A stretch of DNA of 64,000 bases from Pseudo-nitzschia pungens (lineage: Eukaryota; Bacillariophyta; Bacillariophyceae; Bacillariales; Bacillariaceae), in NCBI GenBank assembly GCA_037355855.1, contig CM074759.1:3224001-3288000 (forward strand). Reading direction: 5' to 3'. The notes beneath the pieces were generated by a model. It saw nothing but the letters and a program-made list of their open reading frames with translations. It was not told the origin of the DNA and did not search any database. A program made the translations under genes and the position numbers. Positions 18,901 to 29,053 of the stretch are shown here, piece by piece (the stretch's first letter is position 1; each line of letters starts with the position of its first letter).

Positions 18901-20546
18901 TCTCGTTGAAGACGTTCCCTGCGCATCCTGGCACGAATCTGAGAAGCATGCTGGTTGTGAGGCTTGCCTTCAGCAAGAAGTGCATCCACCAGGCCTTGAT
19001 TGAAGGAGTCTCTCCATGAGGGGGCCAATTTCTTCACTGCCCGGTATTGCTTGTAAGCTTGTTTCAGATGGAGGAGAGCACTGGAAAGGTCACTGTGTTC
19101 TCCTTTGTAGAGAGAAAGCTTGCAGGCCAACCTTTTCAAAACAGTATGACTGGTGGACACACCCTGTCTCAACTTAACAACACGCCGCCAAAAGTCAATG
19201 GTATCACGATAGACGTGCAGCTTAGGTGACCATGGAACCAAACCAGCTCTAGTGTGGCAGAGGTTTTGTTCAACAGAGAGCCTGAGAGAGGTAGAGGTTT
19301 CATGGAGTACTTCATATGTGGTGATGAGATCAGTGCGCACAGAGATATCCCCAGACTGAAACTGAGCCAGTAGGTGCTCCAGCTTAGCTTGGAGAGAAAA
19401 CACTCCAGCCTTGAGAAAGCAGTGCCTCACTCGCTTGAAATACCGTTGTCGCAGATGAGGATGGGAGGACTGGAGTTTGGACAGAGAGAATCTCACAGGA
19501 GGTGGCAAATGTTTGCCCATGATGCTGCCATTACAAACCTCAATCCAGAGCATGCGATGGTCAGATTCCATACCATGGGCACCTCCAAAGGGACAATACC
19601 CAGCCCTGAGAACATCAACATTCTCAGAGACCCAAATGGCATCAATTGGTGTTCTGGTAGTGTTGCGGTTGTGAGTGGCAGGAGGAGAAGACGTACTATG
19701 AAGGGTAAGAATGGCATCTCTGAAACCAAGAGCCTTGAGCTCAAAAGACAAGCCATCAGTCCTGACATCAGCATTCTGGTCAATCCCAACAATGACTTGA
19801 TCACCTGCACCCAGACAGACTTGAAGGGCAGCAGTTAAATCCCTGTGAAAGAGAATGCATGGATTGGGACTGAAAAGATTTTCAGCGGCTTGAAAGTATC
19901 GGTACTGTTGATTCCAGACTGAGCCAAGATCCCTATCATTTTCAACTGGGCAGTAGGCAGAAAACATGGTGACATTGTAGCCATCCCTGCCCTGAAACTT
20001 GACAAAGGACCATCTGCCAAGACCAGATGGATCAGCTCCATGTGCAACCTTGTGTGAGCTGAACAGCTGGTCAATGGAAAAACCTGTGCCGCCAGGCTGA
20101 AGCCAAGAGCAGGCAGAAGCTTCATGCTTGTTGTTAGCAAGATAGGAAAAACTTGAGGGACTGACATTCTTCATGCGCCGATTGAAAAGATCACAGGGCA
20201 GGAGTTTGGATTCATTCAAACAATGTTCAGCAAAAAGAGCCACACTGGCATTGCTCTTGACAAATTGACGGGCGTTGTGCTTGGACATGGACATAAAGGC
20301 AGCTCTGCGCTGTGGTCCAATGTTTTGGAATGTGATGATGGTGGAGTTAGAGGATGGAGCTTGAGGGAAGGAATGACCAAAAGTGTCAGAATCCTTAGCA
20401 GCAAGAGATTCTCCATGAAGAGTTAATTGGACAAAATGAGGGACAGGGGAAGAGTCGGAGGGGGAAAAGGGAGAAACAGGAGAAGCATTGATGGGATTTG
20501 GATTGGAAGGCATCCCATCACACCTCATACCAGAAGAGCTAACCAT
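15912..20546 (-). pseudogene. LINE B ORF2, 3'-truncated
   Basis: Starts at ATG 20546 within the ATGGTTAG overlap and is open through the endonuclease, RT (FVDDTD) and the first RNase H motifs (CDGSF, SYRSELAG, DGDTALKQ) to about residue 1,540. It then runs into antisense sequence of LINE A (which stays open to 15756 by chance). It lacks the last RNase H His/Asp block and the CCHC finger. No internal stop is seen before the truncation, so the deletion is the main lesion. Confidence 0.88.
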
Positions 20547-22908
20547 GATCAGAAGGAAACCGAGTCTGTCGCACGGAAGGAAGAGTTGCCGGAGCTGATT
20601 TGGTGGAGACATTGGCATGGCTCAAATCACTGACACTAGCATCATGACTGGAAGAGAATGCAATTGCAGCAACTCCAAGCCTCAATGCAGAGGCTGCATC
20701 TTCCCCACCACCGGCAGCAGGAACTGCAGTTGAGGACTCAGGAGAGGCCACAGGGAGGTCACCAGCCATGGCATCATGGGGAGGGTCAGGAACTTCAGGG
20801 GGAACAGCAGGAGAGATACCAGGGGAGGCATCAGTCTTGGCCACATGGGTAGGATCACCGCCAGGAGGAACAGCACCTGCAGGCGCTGAGGCCTGGACAT
20901 CAGTGAGATTGGAAGTGCCGGTCGCTAAAGTATCCATGGATTGAGAATCATCAAAGCCTCCACCACCACTGTCAGCACGGGCTTGGAGGTTAAAGTGCAA
21001 ATCCAGATCAAAAGTGAGATCAGGAGCAAGGTCAACTGACAAGTCATCATCAACAAGTTCCCAATCTCGTGCATCCCCATCACCAAAAAATGGAAGAGAG
21101 TTATCCTGCATTGGATCTGCAGCAGGTGCAGTTTCCACAACACAATTGACAGCAGCATCCCAATGGTAAGCTTCCATTTCAGTCAAGCACTCAGAAGAGA
21201 ACCATTGTCGAACACAAGAACCATACTGAGCTTCCAGAAAAATAGGCAGGAAAGACAACATGGCCGTTGCTTCAGCCTTGGTAGTGATGTTGTACAAAGC
21301 AAGGATCTCGCCTCGGTATGAACTGGTATCAACAGAAAGAAAAAGAGGCCATGACCAATTGTCACGGGTTCTGATACCCAGAAGCACACTGCGCAGTGTC
21401 TTCAAACCCAGCCCTTGGCCCAAGTCAACTGGAAGATCAAGATCAACTACCCCCAGAACAGGAGCAGTTTCATGGCTCTCAATAAATTTGGCTTGGCGGT
21501 GCTTAGCCTGGCGAACAGTCTTGAGCTTGGAGGGGGGAAGAGGTCTGTCAGAAGGATTGGTAGCTGTTTCAATAAACTTGTAGAATTTACCATCAGGTAA
21601 AGAGGCAATGTCTGAAGGTTTGCAACGGTTGAACTGGGCTTTGAGGAGCTTAACAGTTTGGGCGCGCTTTGTTGCATCACATAAAACATGAGCAGCCAGA
21701 ACCGGATTGGGATCAGGAGTTCTGGAGTTGTCAAGGCTGATATTCTTCCTGATAACAGCAATAGGACATGCCTGAAACCTGGGATGAGTCTGAAGCAATT
21801 CGTTGTAGTGGTCAAGATCAAAACTCTGCATGTAAGATCCAAGGAGAAAGCCACAGGTGACAATAACTGGGGCCTGTATGTGGTCATATTTCAGGTCCAT
21901 ATCACGGTCTCTGAGCCTCTGGAGCAATTGTGCTGAAAAGAGTTTCTCCAGGGAAGCACTGTGTCCCACAAAGAATCGTAGATGAGGAGCAGTTCTACTG
22001 CGAAGCCAGAGCTGAGCAACATACAATTCCAAGGTCTTCCTGTCAGGAAGTGTCGTCCAAAACTTGGTAACAGGCTTGGCCTTGGGGTTGAGCCTGGCTC
22101 TTGAGGGAAAAACATACAACACCAGGCGCTTGTCAACAGTCCATAGAAGATCCAAAGCTTCCTTGAGAGACTTGAGCAGCTCATCATATAGTTCCCCAGG
22201 GCGTTGTGACATCAACCTTGGAAGGGACAGAGTGACATAAGAACTATGGGAACACTTGGTGCCAGCAGTGACATCCACTGGAGCTCTAGAATCACTGGAG
22301 CAAACCCCTCGGCGTTGGAGGAAATGCCCAGCAGAAGAGGACAAGACAGTAGCATCACCACCACCAGGAAGAAAGGACACTGATTTGGAAGTGGAAGATT
22401 TGGAAGTGGAAGCATCATCAGCCACTGGTGGCGCAGGTGTAGGAGGGCGCTTCTTGAAATGCCAGTGAGAGCCAAGCACCTGATTGGCTGCCCACCATAC
22501 TTTGCCTTCAGTGCTAGGCAAAAGGTTGCCCTCACAATACAGGTCATCAAAACACTCAGGAGACATCTTGACCAAACCAATAAGACATTTCTTCAGAGCC
22601 TGGCCAGATGGTTGCTTGGTCCAGGCTGGGGCAGAGCCTTGAAAGCAAGCAGAGGCAATAGAAGCCAAGGAAGCTACAGAGGCATTGCGCCAGTCTGGAG
22701 TGTCCGGAAAAAACTGAGCATAAACAGGAGGGATGGCAGTCCGGCAAATATCATGGATGGATTTTTTGTCTTTACCCTCCTTCTTGCTGAAGAAGTGTGT
22801 GGGGCTTGGACACCCAGCCCATAACCGGTTACCAGTTGGAGATTTTCGAAAGGCATGAATTGCAGATGGGATAGGAGCCTTGCCAGAACAGGGGCCCTTA
22901 CCATAAAA
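20539..22908 (-). pseudogene. LINE B ORF1, C-terminal part
   Basis: Open from the C/E junction at 22908 to TAG at 20539, ~790 codons, in frame with the conserved ORF1 core (FYGKG, HFFSKK). The N-terminal part lies at 50108-50817. Compared with the intact ORF1 of C, 175 bp (equivalent to 31416-31590) are missing at the split, so even a precise excision of C/E would not restore B. Confidence 0.85.
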
Positions 22909-23212
22909 TAATAATAATAATATACGTATTTAAATAACTTTAATCACCGAAGGTGAAACTAAATTACTCAGTCTGTAACCAGACTTTAACGTCGCCTCCA
23001 TCGAAGAGTCAGGACCCCAAGTGGTAGAACGACAAAGTTTCCAAACAAACCTTGAACATCAGACAGGGAAAAAAACAAAACAAGTCCCACAAAATAGGGA
23101 CTTGAGAGAAAATGAGATGAGAATGTAGATATTGTGATAAGATCCAGTATCAAGAGGTATAAGACAGGATGAGAAGCAGGAACAGAAGACAAAACCAAGG
23201 TACAAAGTGTAA
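22909..23212 (-). promoter_or_regulatory. LINE C 3' UTR, hairpins and TAT tail
   Basis: The sense strand after the ORF2 stop ends with AGTCTG-GTTA-CAGACT, TCACC-TTC-GGTGA, a TTATTTAAATA palindrome, ACGTATA and (TTA)n. The equivalent end of A (54805-54898) has loop TTT in place of TTC in the second hairpin. It is a likely recognition structure for target-primed reverse transcription. Confidence 0.7.
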
Positions 23213-26200
23213 TCAACCCTGAGGTCCAGTAAGCCAGGCTCTGAGGAGAGCAGCCTCTCGTTGATATGGCTGCACTGGTTGGACAGGCGCTGCATACTGC
23301 TTCCTGGCAAGGTGGATGGTTGCAAGCCACTGCCTCTTGGCAGTCAGGGTGTAACCTTGTAGGACTTGGAAAGGGGTTTGCAAAAGGGAGTGTGACTGGG
23401 GAAGTGCACCAGCTGCACCAATGGCCAATTCAGAGGAGATGGAAGCATCAAGAGATTGGTGTTGTTCAGCATCAAGGGTACCCCCAGGACCATGGAGTCG
23501 TTCATTCCGATAGGTCCAAAGATCCCAGGAGGTGAGAAAGAACTGATGGATGATAGCTGTAGCCCAACGTTTGGGAGAGCGCTTGCTTCCAATGTGGGAG
23601 TAGTAGTCAGCCTGGATTTGGTACCAGCGAGGAGACCACCTACCAAGAAGCCAGTTGTGCCAACCAATAGTCCTCTGTGCCCTGACAGCAGAAGCAATTG
23701 CAAGTGAGTAGGATGATGGATAAATTCTCTGGCCCTTCCGAACTCTGGTGAGGAGATCCACAATGGCAACAGCCAATGATGGAGCAGTTTGTTCAGCTTC
23801 AAGCCTCTTCTGCAGTGGTCCCGTGAAGGCAGACACACTATGCGTGACAGCCCCAGTATCCTTGCAGGAGAGCACATGAGAAACCTTCTCGTTGTCTGCA
23901 TCACACAATGGGCACCTGGAGTGATCCTGATACTGGTAGTGAAGTAGTTGGTTGCCAACACCAATGCATCCAGAAGCAAACTTGACAAACCACCTTTGCA
24001 TGCCAGGAGGTAGACGCTTGAAGGCAGACAGATGGGCACACCAATGGATGGAACTCAGAACAGGTTGTGGAATGGGGATGTCATGGTGGGTCTTCCAATA
24101 TTTGAGAAGAGGAGGACCAGAAATAGCAACATGCAAAGCAGTCTGATCAAACCTTGAACACTTGCATCCATTGAGAGAAAATGCCCAAGGCTCAAACACA
24201 AGTCTGGGATAGTGATGGGCAGAAGCTCTATGGACAGAGAGAAAGGCCTTTGCCATGCTGTCAACCTGATGATTGCGAAGGGCCCACCAATCAAGAAAGA
24301 TTCCAGCTTGATGGCCCTGAACCCACTGAAAGTGCACAGAGATTGGCAGGGCAGAAATCATGTTTCTGATGACATAAACATAATCAAAAGACTTCTGGGA
24401 AATAACCAACGGCCATGATCCCTCAGACTGTTTGAGAGCTGTGTCACCATCCAGAGCAATGGTGATAGAGCCAGAAGCAATATCAAAGAGACTCACCAGA
24501 GCAGTGCAACAGGTGAGAACCCCAAGGATGCCTGCCAGCTCACTCCTATAGGATGATTGGTCCTCAGGGGATCCACTGACAAAATTACAGCCAGTGAGGA
24601 ACAATGAAGCATTCTTGGTGGAGGTATTGGGTGATAGAATGAAAGCAGAAGTTCCTCTGAGAAGGTCCGGATCAAATGAACCATCACATACAGCACTGGC
24701 AGTACCACTCTCAATAGCATCAACAAGGTGCTGACAGCCAGCCTGTGGTAGGGAATATTTGTGGAGAAGTACTCTTGGTGACTCACAGAGTGCATCAAAG
24801 GCATCTACTGGGGAGTCTGGAAGAGAATCAAATGGATTGTACACCAGAGGATCCATGTCAGGAGGCTCAGAAACAAAAGCAGAGGACCCAACAACGCGTA
24901 CAACTTGTCCACAAATAACAGGGCAGACAAGCACATCAGCACAGGCTGGTTTGTCAGAAATGATTTCAGAAGTGACCCTGTATCTGCCCCTGCCCTGGGA
25001 GGTGCTCACAATCCAGCCAGTAGAAGTTTTGAAGAATATGCTGTTGGTGGATGGAGACAAAAACCAAGGCCAAAGAGAAGCTGTCTGGGGAGAGAGCCAA
25101 TGCCCAAGATGAAAAGAAGGAGCCAGTGCCCTGGCTGCAGGGGGTGGACAGGGGGGAAGAAAACAGGTCTGAAGAGCCTTAGTCCATAAGCGCTGTGCTG
25201 CTGGAGGCCAGGATGGAGGACATCTAGGCCAGTCAAGATGATCCCTCAAGTGATTGGAGGATGTAAGCTGGAAGGCCATGGGAGAGAGTCTTTTCCCATC
25301 TGGAGTACAAATGTCAGCAAGGGAGATAGCCTTGAGTGACATGCGCATGTGATTCAAGAGGGACAAGTCAGCACCTCTGAAGCCAGCGTTGACAAAGGCT
25401 TGCATGAGATAGCAGTCATTGGAACGTAGCAGGGGAAGATCTGGGAAGTCTTCAAACAAGCTCACAGGGTGAACAGAGAAAAACTTCCACACATGTTTGT
25501 ACCAGCAAGGAGTGACGTAGGAAGCAAAAGGATGATATGGGGTGACACCAAGATGGAGAGGAATGCCAAGTTCGAGCCGTAGAGACTCAGCAGTTAGCCT
25601 GAGAATCCGACCAGTTTGGGAGGACCTGACAGATTCCTGAAAGAGAGTGGCAATATGACTGAACTCTTGGAGGAGGTAGGGATGAACGAAACCAAAGCCT
25701 TGATAGAGGGAAGGACCATAGAACACATGTCTAGGAAATGTCCGTGACATCCCTGCTTTATTCAGCACAGGAACAAGTGCTGGGTGAATGATCTTCGTCC
25801 AGGTGGCCTCATCAAGTTGCGTGACAGGCATGGGGTATTCAACAGACTTCATGAAAGAATACTTGAATGTGTAGAGGGATGCCCTCTTCTCACACTTGGA
25901 AGCCTTGAGCTGAGAGCCAAAAGACTGAGACTGGGACTTCATGTGAGCAATCTGTGCTTCCTCATTGCCATCCATGGAGATAAAAACCCCAAGGGTCTTG
26001 TCAGCATGATCAACTTCAAAACGATCCAGGGTAGCTCGATTGCCATTCTTGTCAGCAACAGAGAAGTCACCGGGCATGTCAGCAATGGAGCGATAGTCCC
26101 AACCGGATCCATTCCATTTGAAGTCAATCAAATAACAGAAAGATTTGGCAGGTTCAATCGCACCACCAGTGGCAATAATCCCTCCAGCCCATCGGTCAAG

Positions 26201-29053
26201 AGCTTCCTGAAAATCAACAGCCAATTCCTCACCAGATGTTGAGGAATCAGAGCCAGCACAAAACAAATCTGTGTCATCCACAAAGGCAAAACCCACCAGA
26301 GAAACCAGTTGCAGTGACAAAGAAGTGATAAGATGGACACCATGCCCAGCCTGTTGCATCATTCGGAAGACAATTGTTGACACCAAGGCCCAAAGAGTTG
26401 GACCAATACCATTGCCTTGGCCACAACCACTGAGAGGAACAGGTTCATCACCATACACAGGGCCGGACCGACCAAAACCAGTTTTGATGTGATGCTTAGC
26501 ATGTTGCAGAGTAGACAGAAGAACTTCACACACATGTGCAGGAACCCCAAAGCTCTGGAGAGTGAGACCTGCAATGGGATGAGAGATTCTATCATAACAG
26601 CCCTTGGCATCATTCATAGCAACAGCACCGGATCTGCGCTTCTGCCGCAACACATCACAGATGAGCTTCTTGTTCAGGCAGGTGTTGATGGCCTTGTGGT
26701 GTTTCCTGCTTCCATGTTGATCAACAGCCACGGCATTGGCACGTTCAGCATAGGCAAGAATGCGTCTACCAATCATCTTGTTGTTGATTTGGAACTCAGG
26801 AGACATCAGCTGAATAAGCCTCATCTTATCCACTCTATATTCACCAGGTTTCTTGAAGATCTCAACATCAGTGATGACCTGCCAAGCAGAAGGAGAGAAG
26901 CCAACAATCAATGGGACGGATCTCAGGAGAGTGTCAAACTTGTTCAACTGGGGATCTATGGCAAATGCCTTGTGGTGGGCAAAACTCAAACAAGAAGGTT
27001 CACTTGCTGTGCGTTCCCTCTGGCGTTTCCAGGCAGCAGCATTGTCAGCTGGACACACTGAATAGTCAAAGGGGGGCAAACTCAGTATAGAGTCAGGGAC
27101 TTTGAGACAGGAAAGAAATTCAGAAAGGTATTTGTCAGTGGCAGGAGGAGGATTATATGTGCCATCAAGAACATGAGTAGCAGCCTGGGCAGTGCCTAGG
27201 TAGCCGAAATCTTGAATGAAGGAGGGAGTCATGGAAGGAGTGCCAAGACACTGCTGTTGACGCCGGACATTGGATTCAGCCATAGCTGGTACCATAGTAG
27301 ACTGAGACTCCAAGACCTGTTCAACACCATCATGGCCAACTGCAATAGCTCGCAAGACTGCTGACTTGTTGACACGTCCCCGAATAGACCGAGCAGCAAG
27401 ACCAAGCTCTCTTTGAAGACGTTCCCTGCGCATCCTGGCACGAATCTGGGAAGCAGTCTGGTTGTGAGGCTTGCCTTCAGCAAGAAGTGCATCCACCAGG
27501 CCTTGATTGAAGGAGTCTCTCCATGAGGGAGCCAATTTCTTCACTGCCCGGTATTGCTTGTAAGCTTGTTTCAGATGGAGGAGAGCACTGGAAAGGTCAC
27601 TGTGTTCTCCTTTGTAGAGAGAAAGCTTGCAGGCCAACCTTTTCAAAACAGTATGACTGGTGGACACACCCTGTCTCAACTTAACAACACGCCTCCAAAA
27701 GTCAATTGTATCACGATAGACTTGCAGCTTTGGTGACCATGGAACCAAACCAGCTCTAGTGTGGCAGAGGTTTTGTTCAACAGAGAGCCTGAGAGAGGTA
27801 GAGGTTTCATGGAGTACTTCATATGTGGTGATGAGATCAGTGCGCACAGAAATATCCCCAGACTGAAACTGAGCCAGGAGGTGCTCCAGCTTAGCTTGGA
27901 GAGAAAACACTCCAGCCTTGAGAAAGCTGTGCCTCACTCGCTTGAAATACCGTTGGCGCAGATGAGGGTGAGAGGACTGGAGTTTGGAAGGAGAGAAGCT
28001 CACAGGAGGTGGCAGATGTTTGCCCATGAGGCTACAATTACAGACTTCAATCCAAAGCATTCTGTGGTCAGATTCCATACCATGGGCACCTCCAAAGGGA
28101 CAATACCCAGCCCTGAGAACATCAACATTCTCAGAGACCCAAATGGCATCAATTGGTGTTCTGGTAGTGTTTCTGTTGTGAGTGGCAGGAGGCGAAGACA
28201 TACTATGAAGTGTAAGAATGGCCTCTCTGAAACCAAGAGCCTTGAGCTCAAAAGACAAGCCATCAGTTCGAACATCAGCATTCTGGTCAATCCCAACAAT
28301 GACCTGGTCACCTGCACCCAGGCAGACCTGAAGGGCAGCAGTCAAATCCCTGTGAAAAAGAATGCATGGATTGGGACTGAAAAGATTTTCAGCTGCTTGA
28401 AAGTAGCGGCACTGTTGATTCCAGACTGAACCAAGATCCCTATCATTTTCAACTGGGCAGTAAGCAGAAAACATAGTGACATTGTAGCCATCCCTGCCTT
28501 GAAACTTGACAAAGGACCATCTTCCAAGACCAGAAGGATCAGCCCCATGGGCAATCTTGTGGGAACTGAACAGTTGATCAATGGAAAACCCTGTGCCACC
28601 AGGCTGAAGCCATGAGCAGTCAGAAGCTTCATGCTTGTTGTTGGCAAGATAGGAAAAACTTGAGGGACAGACATTCTTCATGCGCCGATTGAAAAGATCA
28701 CAGGGCAGGAGTTTGGATTCATTCAAACAATGTTCAGCAAAAAGAGCCACACTGGCATTGCTCTTGACAAATTGACGGGCGTTGTGCTTGGACATGGACA
28801 TAAAGGCAGCTCTACGCTGGGGTCCAATGTTTTGGAAGGTGATGATGGTGGAATTAGATGATGGAGCTTGAGGAAAGGAATGACCAAAACTGTCAGAATC
28901 CTTAGCAGCAAGAGAGTCTCCATGAAGAGTTAATTGGACAAAATGAGAGACAGGGGAAGAGGCGGAGGGGGAAAAGGGAGAAACAGGAGAAGCATTGATG
29001 GGATTTGGAGTGGAAGGCATCCCATCACACCTCATACCAGAAGAGCTAACCAT
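23213..29053 (-). CDS. LINE C ORF2: endonuclease-RT-RNase H polyprotein, 1,946 aa
   Basis: Complete ORF from the ATG of the ATGGTTAG overlap. Domain order by residue: APE-like endonuclease ~60-330 (QNIG ~72, AEHCLNE ~106, IDQNAD, SDHR ~326); linker; reverse transcriptase with NDAKGCYDRI, GCGQGNGIGP and FVDDTD at ~924; RNase H with CDGSF ~1454, SELAG ~1500, DGDTAL ~1533 and GHQAG/NHQVDSMA ~1584-1604; and a CCHC finger, C-x2-C-x8-H-x3-C, at ~1714-1730. The protein would nick target DNA, prime reverse transcription at the nick and remove template RNA. The FVDD box replaces YADD. The start at 29125 in the same frame lies inside ORF1 and is not preferred. The ORF is potentially functional, although the element lacks its 5' end. 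Confidence 0.92.
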   Translation of the reverse strand: MVSSSGMRCDGMPSTPNPINASPVSPFSPSASSPVSHFVQLTLHGDSLAAKDSDSFGHSFPQAPSSNSTIITFQNIGPQRRAAFMSMSKHNARQFVKSNASVALFAEHCLNESKLLPCDLFNRRMKNVCPSSFSYLANNKHEASDCSWLQPGGTGFSIDQLFSSHKIAHGADPSGLGRWSFVKFQGRDGYNVTMFSAYCPVENDRDLGSVWNQQCRYFQAAENLFSPNPCILFHRDLTAALQVCLGAGDQVIVGIDQNADVRTDGLSFELKALGFREAILTLHSMSSPPATHNRNTTRTPIDAIWVSENVDVLRAGYCPFGGAHGMESDHRMLWIEVCNCSLMGKHLPPPVSFSPSKLQSSHPHLRQRYFKRVRHSFLKAGVFSLQAKLEHLLAQFQSGDISVRTDLITTYEVLHETSTSLRLSVEQNLCHTRAGLVPWSPKLQVYRDTIDFWRRVVKLRQGVSTSHTVLKRLACKLSLYKGEHSDLSSALLHLKQAYKQYRAVKKLAPSWRDSFNQGLVDALLAEGKPHNQTASQIRARMRRERLQRELGLAARSIRGRVNKSAVLRAIAVGHDGVEQVLESQSTMVPAMAESNVRRQQQCLGTPSMTPSFIQDFGYLGTAQAATHVLDGTYNPPPATDKYLSEFLSCLKVPDSILSLPPFDYSVCPADNAAAWKRQRERTASEPSCLSFAHHKAFAIDPQLNKFDTLLRSVPLIVGFSPSAWQVITDVEIFKKPGEYRVDKMRLIQLMSPEFQINNKMIGRRILAYAERANAVAVDQHGSRKHHKAINTCLNKKLICDVLRQKRRSGAVAMNDAKGCYDRISHPIAGLTLQSFGVPAHVCEVLLSTLQHAKHHIKTGFGRSGPVYGDEPVPLSGCGQGNGIGPTLWALVSTIVFRMMQQAGHGVHLITSLSLQLVSLVGFAFVDDTDLFCAGSDSSTSGEELAVDFQEALDRWAGGIIATGGAIEPAKSFCYLIDFKWNGSGWDYRSIADMPGDFSVADKNGNRATLDRFEVDHADKTLGVFISMDGNEEAQIAHMKSQSQSFGSQLKASKCEKRASLYTFKYSFMKSVEYPMPVTQLDEATWTKIIHPALVPVLNKAGMSRTFPRHVFYGPSLYQGFGFVHPYLLQEFSHIATLFQESVRSSQTGRILRLTAESLRLELGIPLHLGVTPYHPFASYVTPCWYKHVWKFFSVHPVSLFEDFPDLPLLRSNDCYLMQAFVNAGFRGADLSLLNHMRMSLKAISLADICTPDGKRLSPMAFQLTSSNHLRDHLDWPRCPPSWPPAAQRLWTKALQTCFLPPCPPPAARALAPSFHLGHWLSPQTASLWPWFLSPSTNSIFFKTSTGWIVSTSQGRGRYRVTSEIISDKPACADVLVCPVICGQVVRVVGSSAFVSEPPDMDPLVYNPFDSLPDSPVDAFDALCESPRVLLHKYSLPQAGCQHLVDAIESGTASAVCDGSFDPDLLRGTSAFILSPNTSTKNASLFLTGCNFVSGSPEDQSSYRSELAGILGVLTCCTALVSLFDIASGSITIALDGDTALKQSEGSWPLVISQKSFDYVYVIRNMISALPISVHFQWVQGHQAGIFLDWWALRNHQVDSMAKAFLSVHRASAHHYPRLVFEPWAFSLNGCKCSRFDQTALHVAISGPPLLKYWKTHHDIPIPQPVLSSIHWCAHLSAFKRLPPGMQRWFVKFASGCIGVGNQLLHYQYQDHSRCPLCDADNEKVSHVLSCKDTGAVTHSVSAFTGPLQKRLEAEQTAPSLAVAIVDLLTRVRKGQRIYPSSYSLAIASAVRAQRTIGWHNWLLGRWSPRWYQIQADYYSHIGSKRSPKRWATAIIHQFFLTSWDLWTYRNERLHGPGGTLDAEQHQSLDASISSELAIGAAGALPQSHSLLQTPFQVLQGYTLTAKRQWLATIHLARKQYAAPVQPVQPYQREAALLRAWLTGPQG

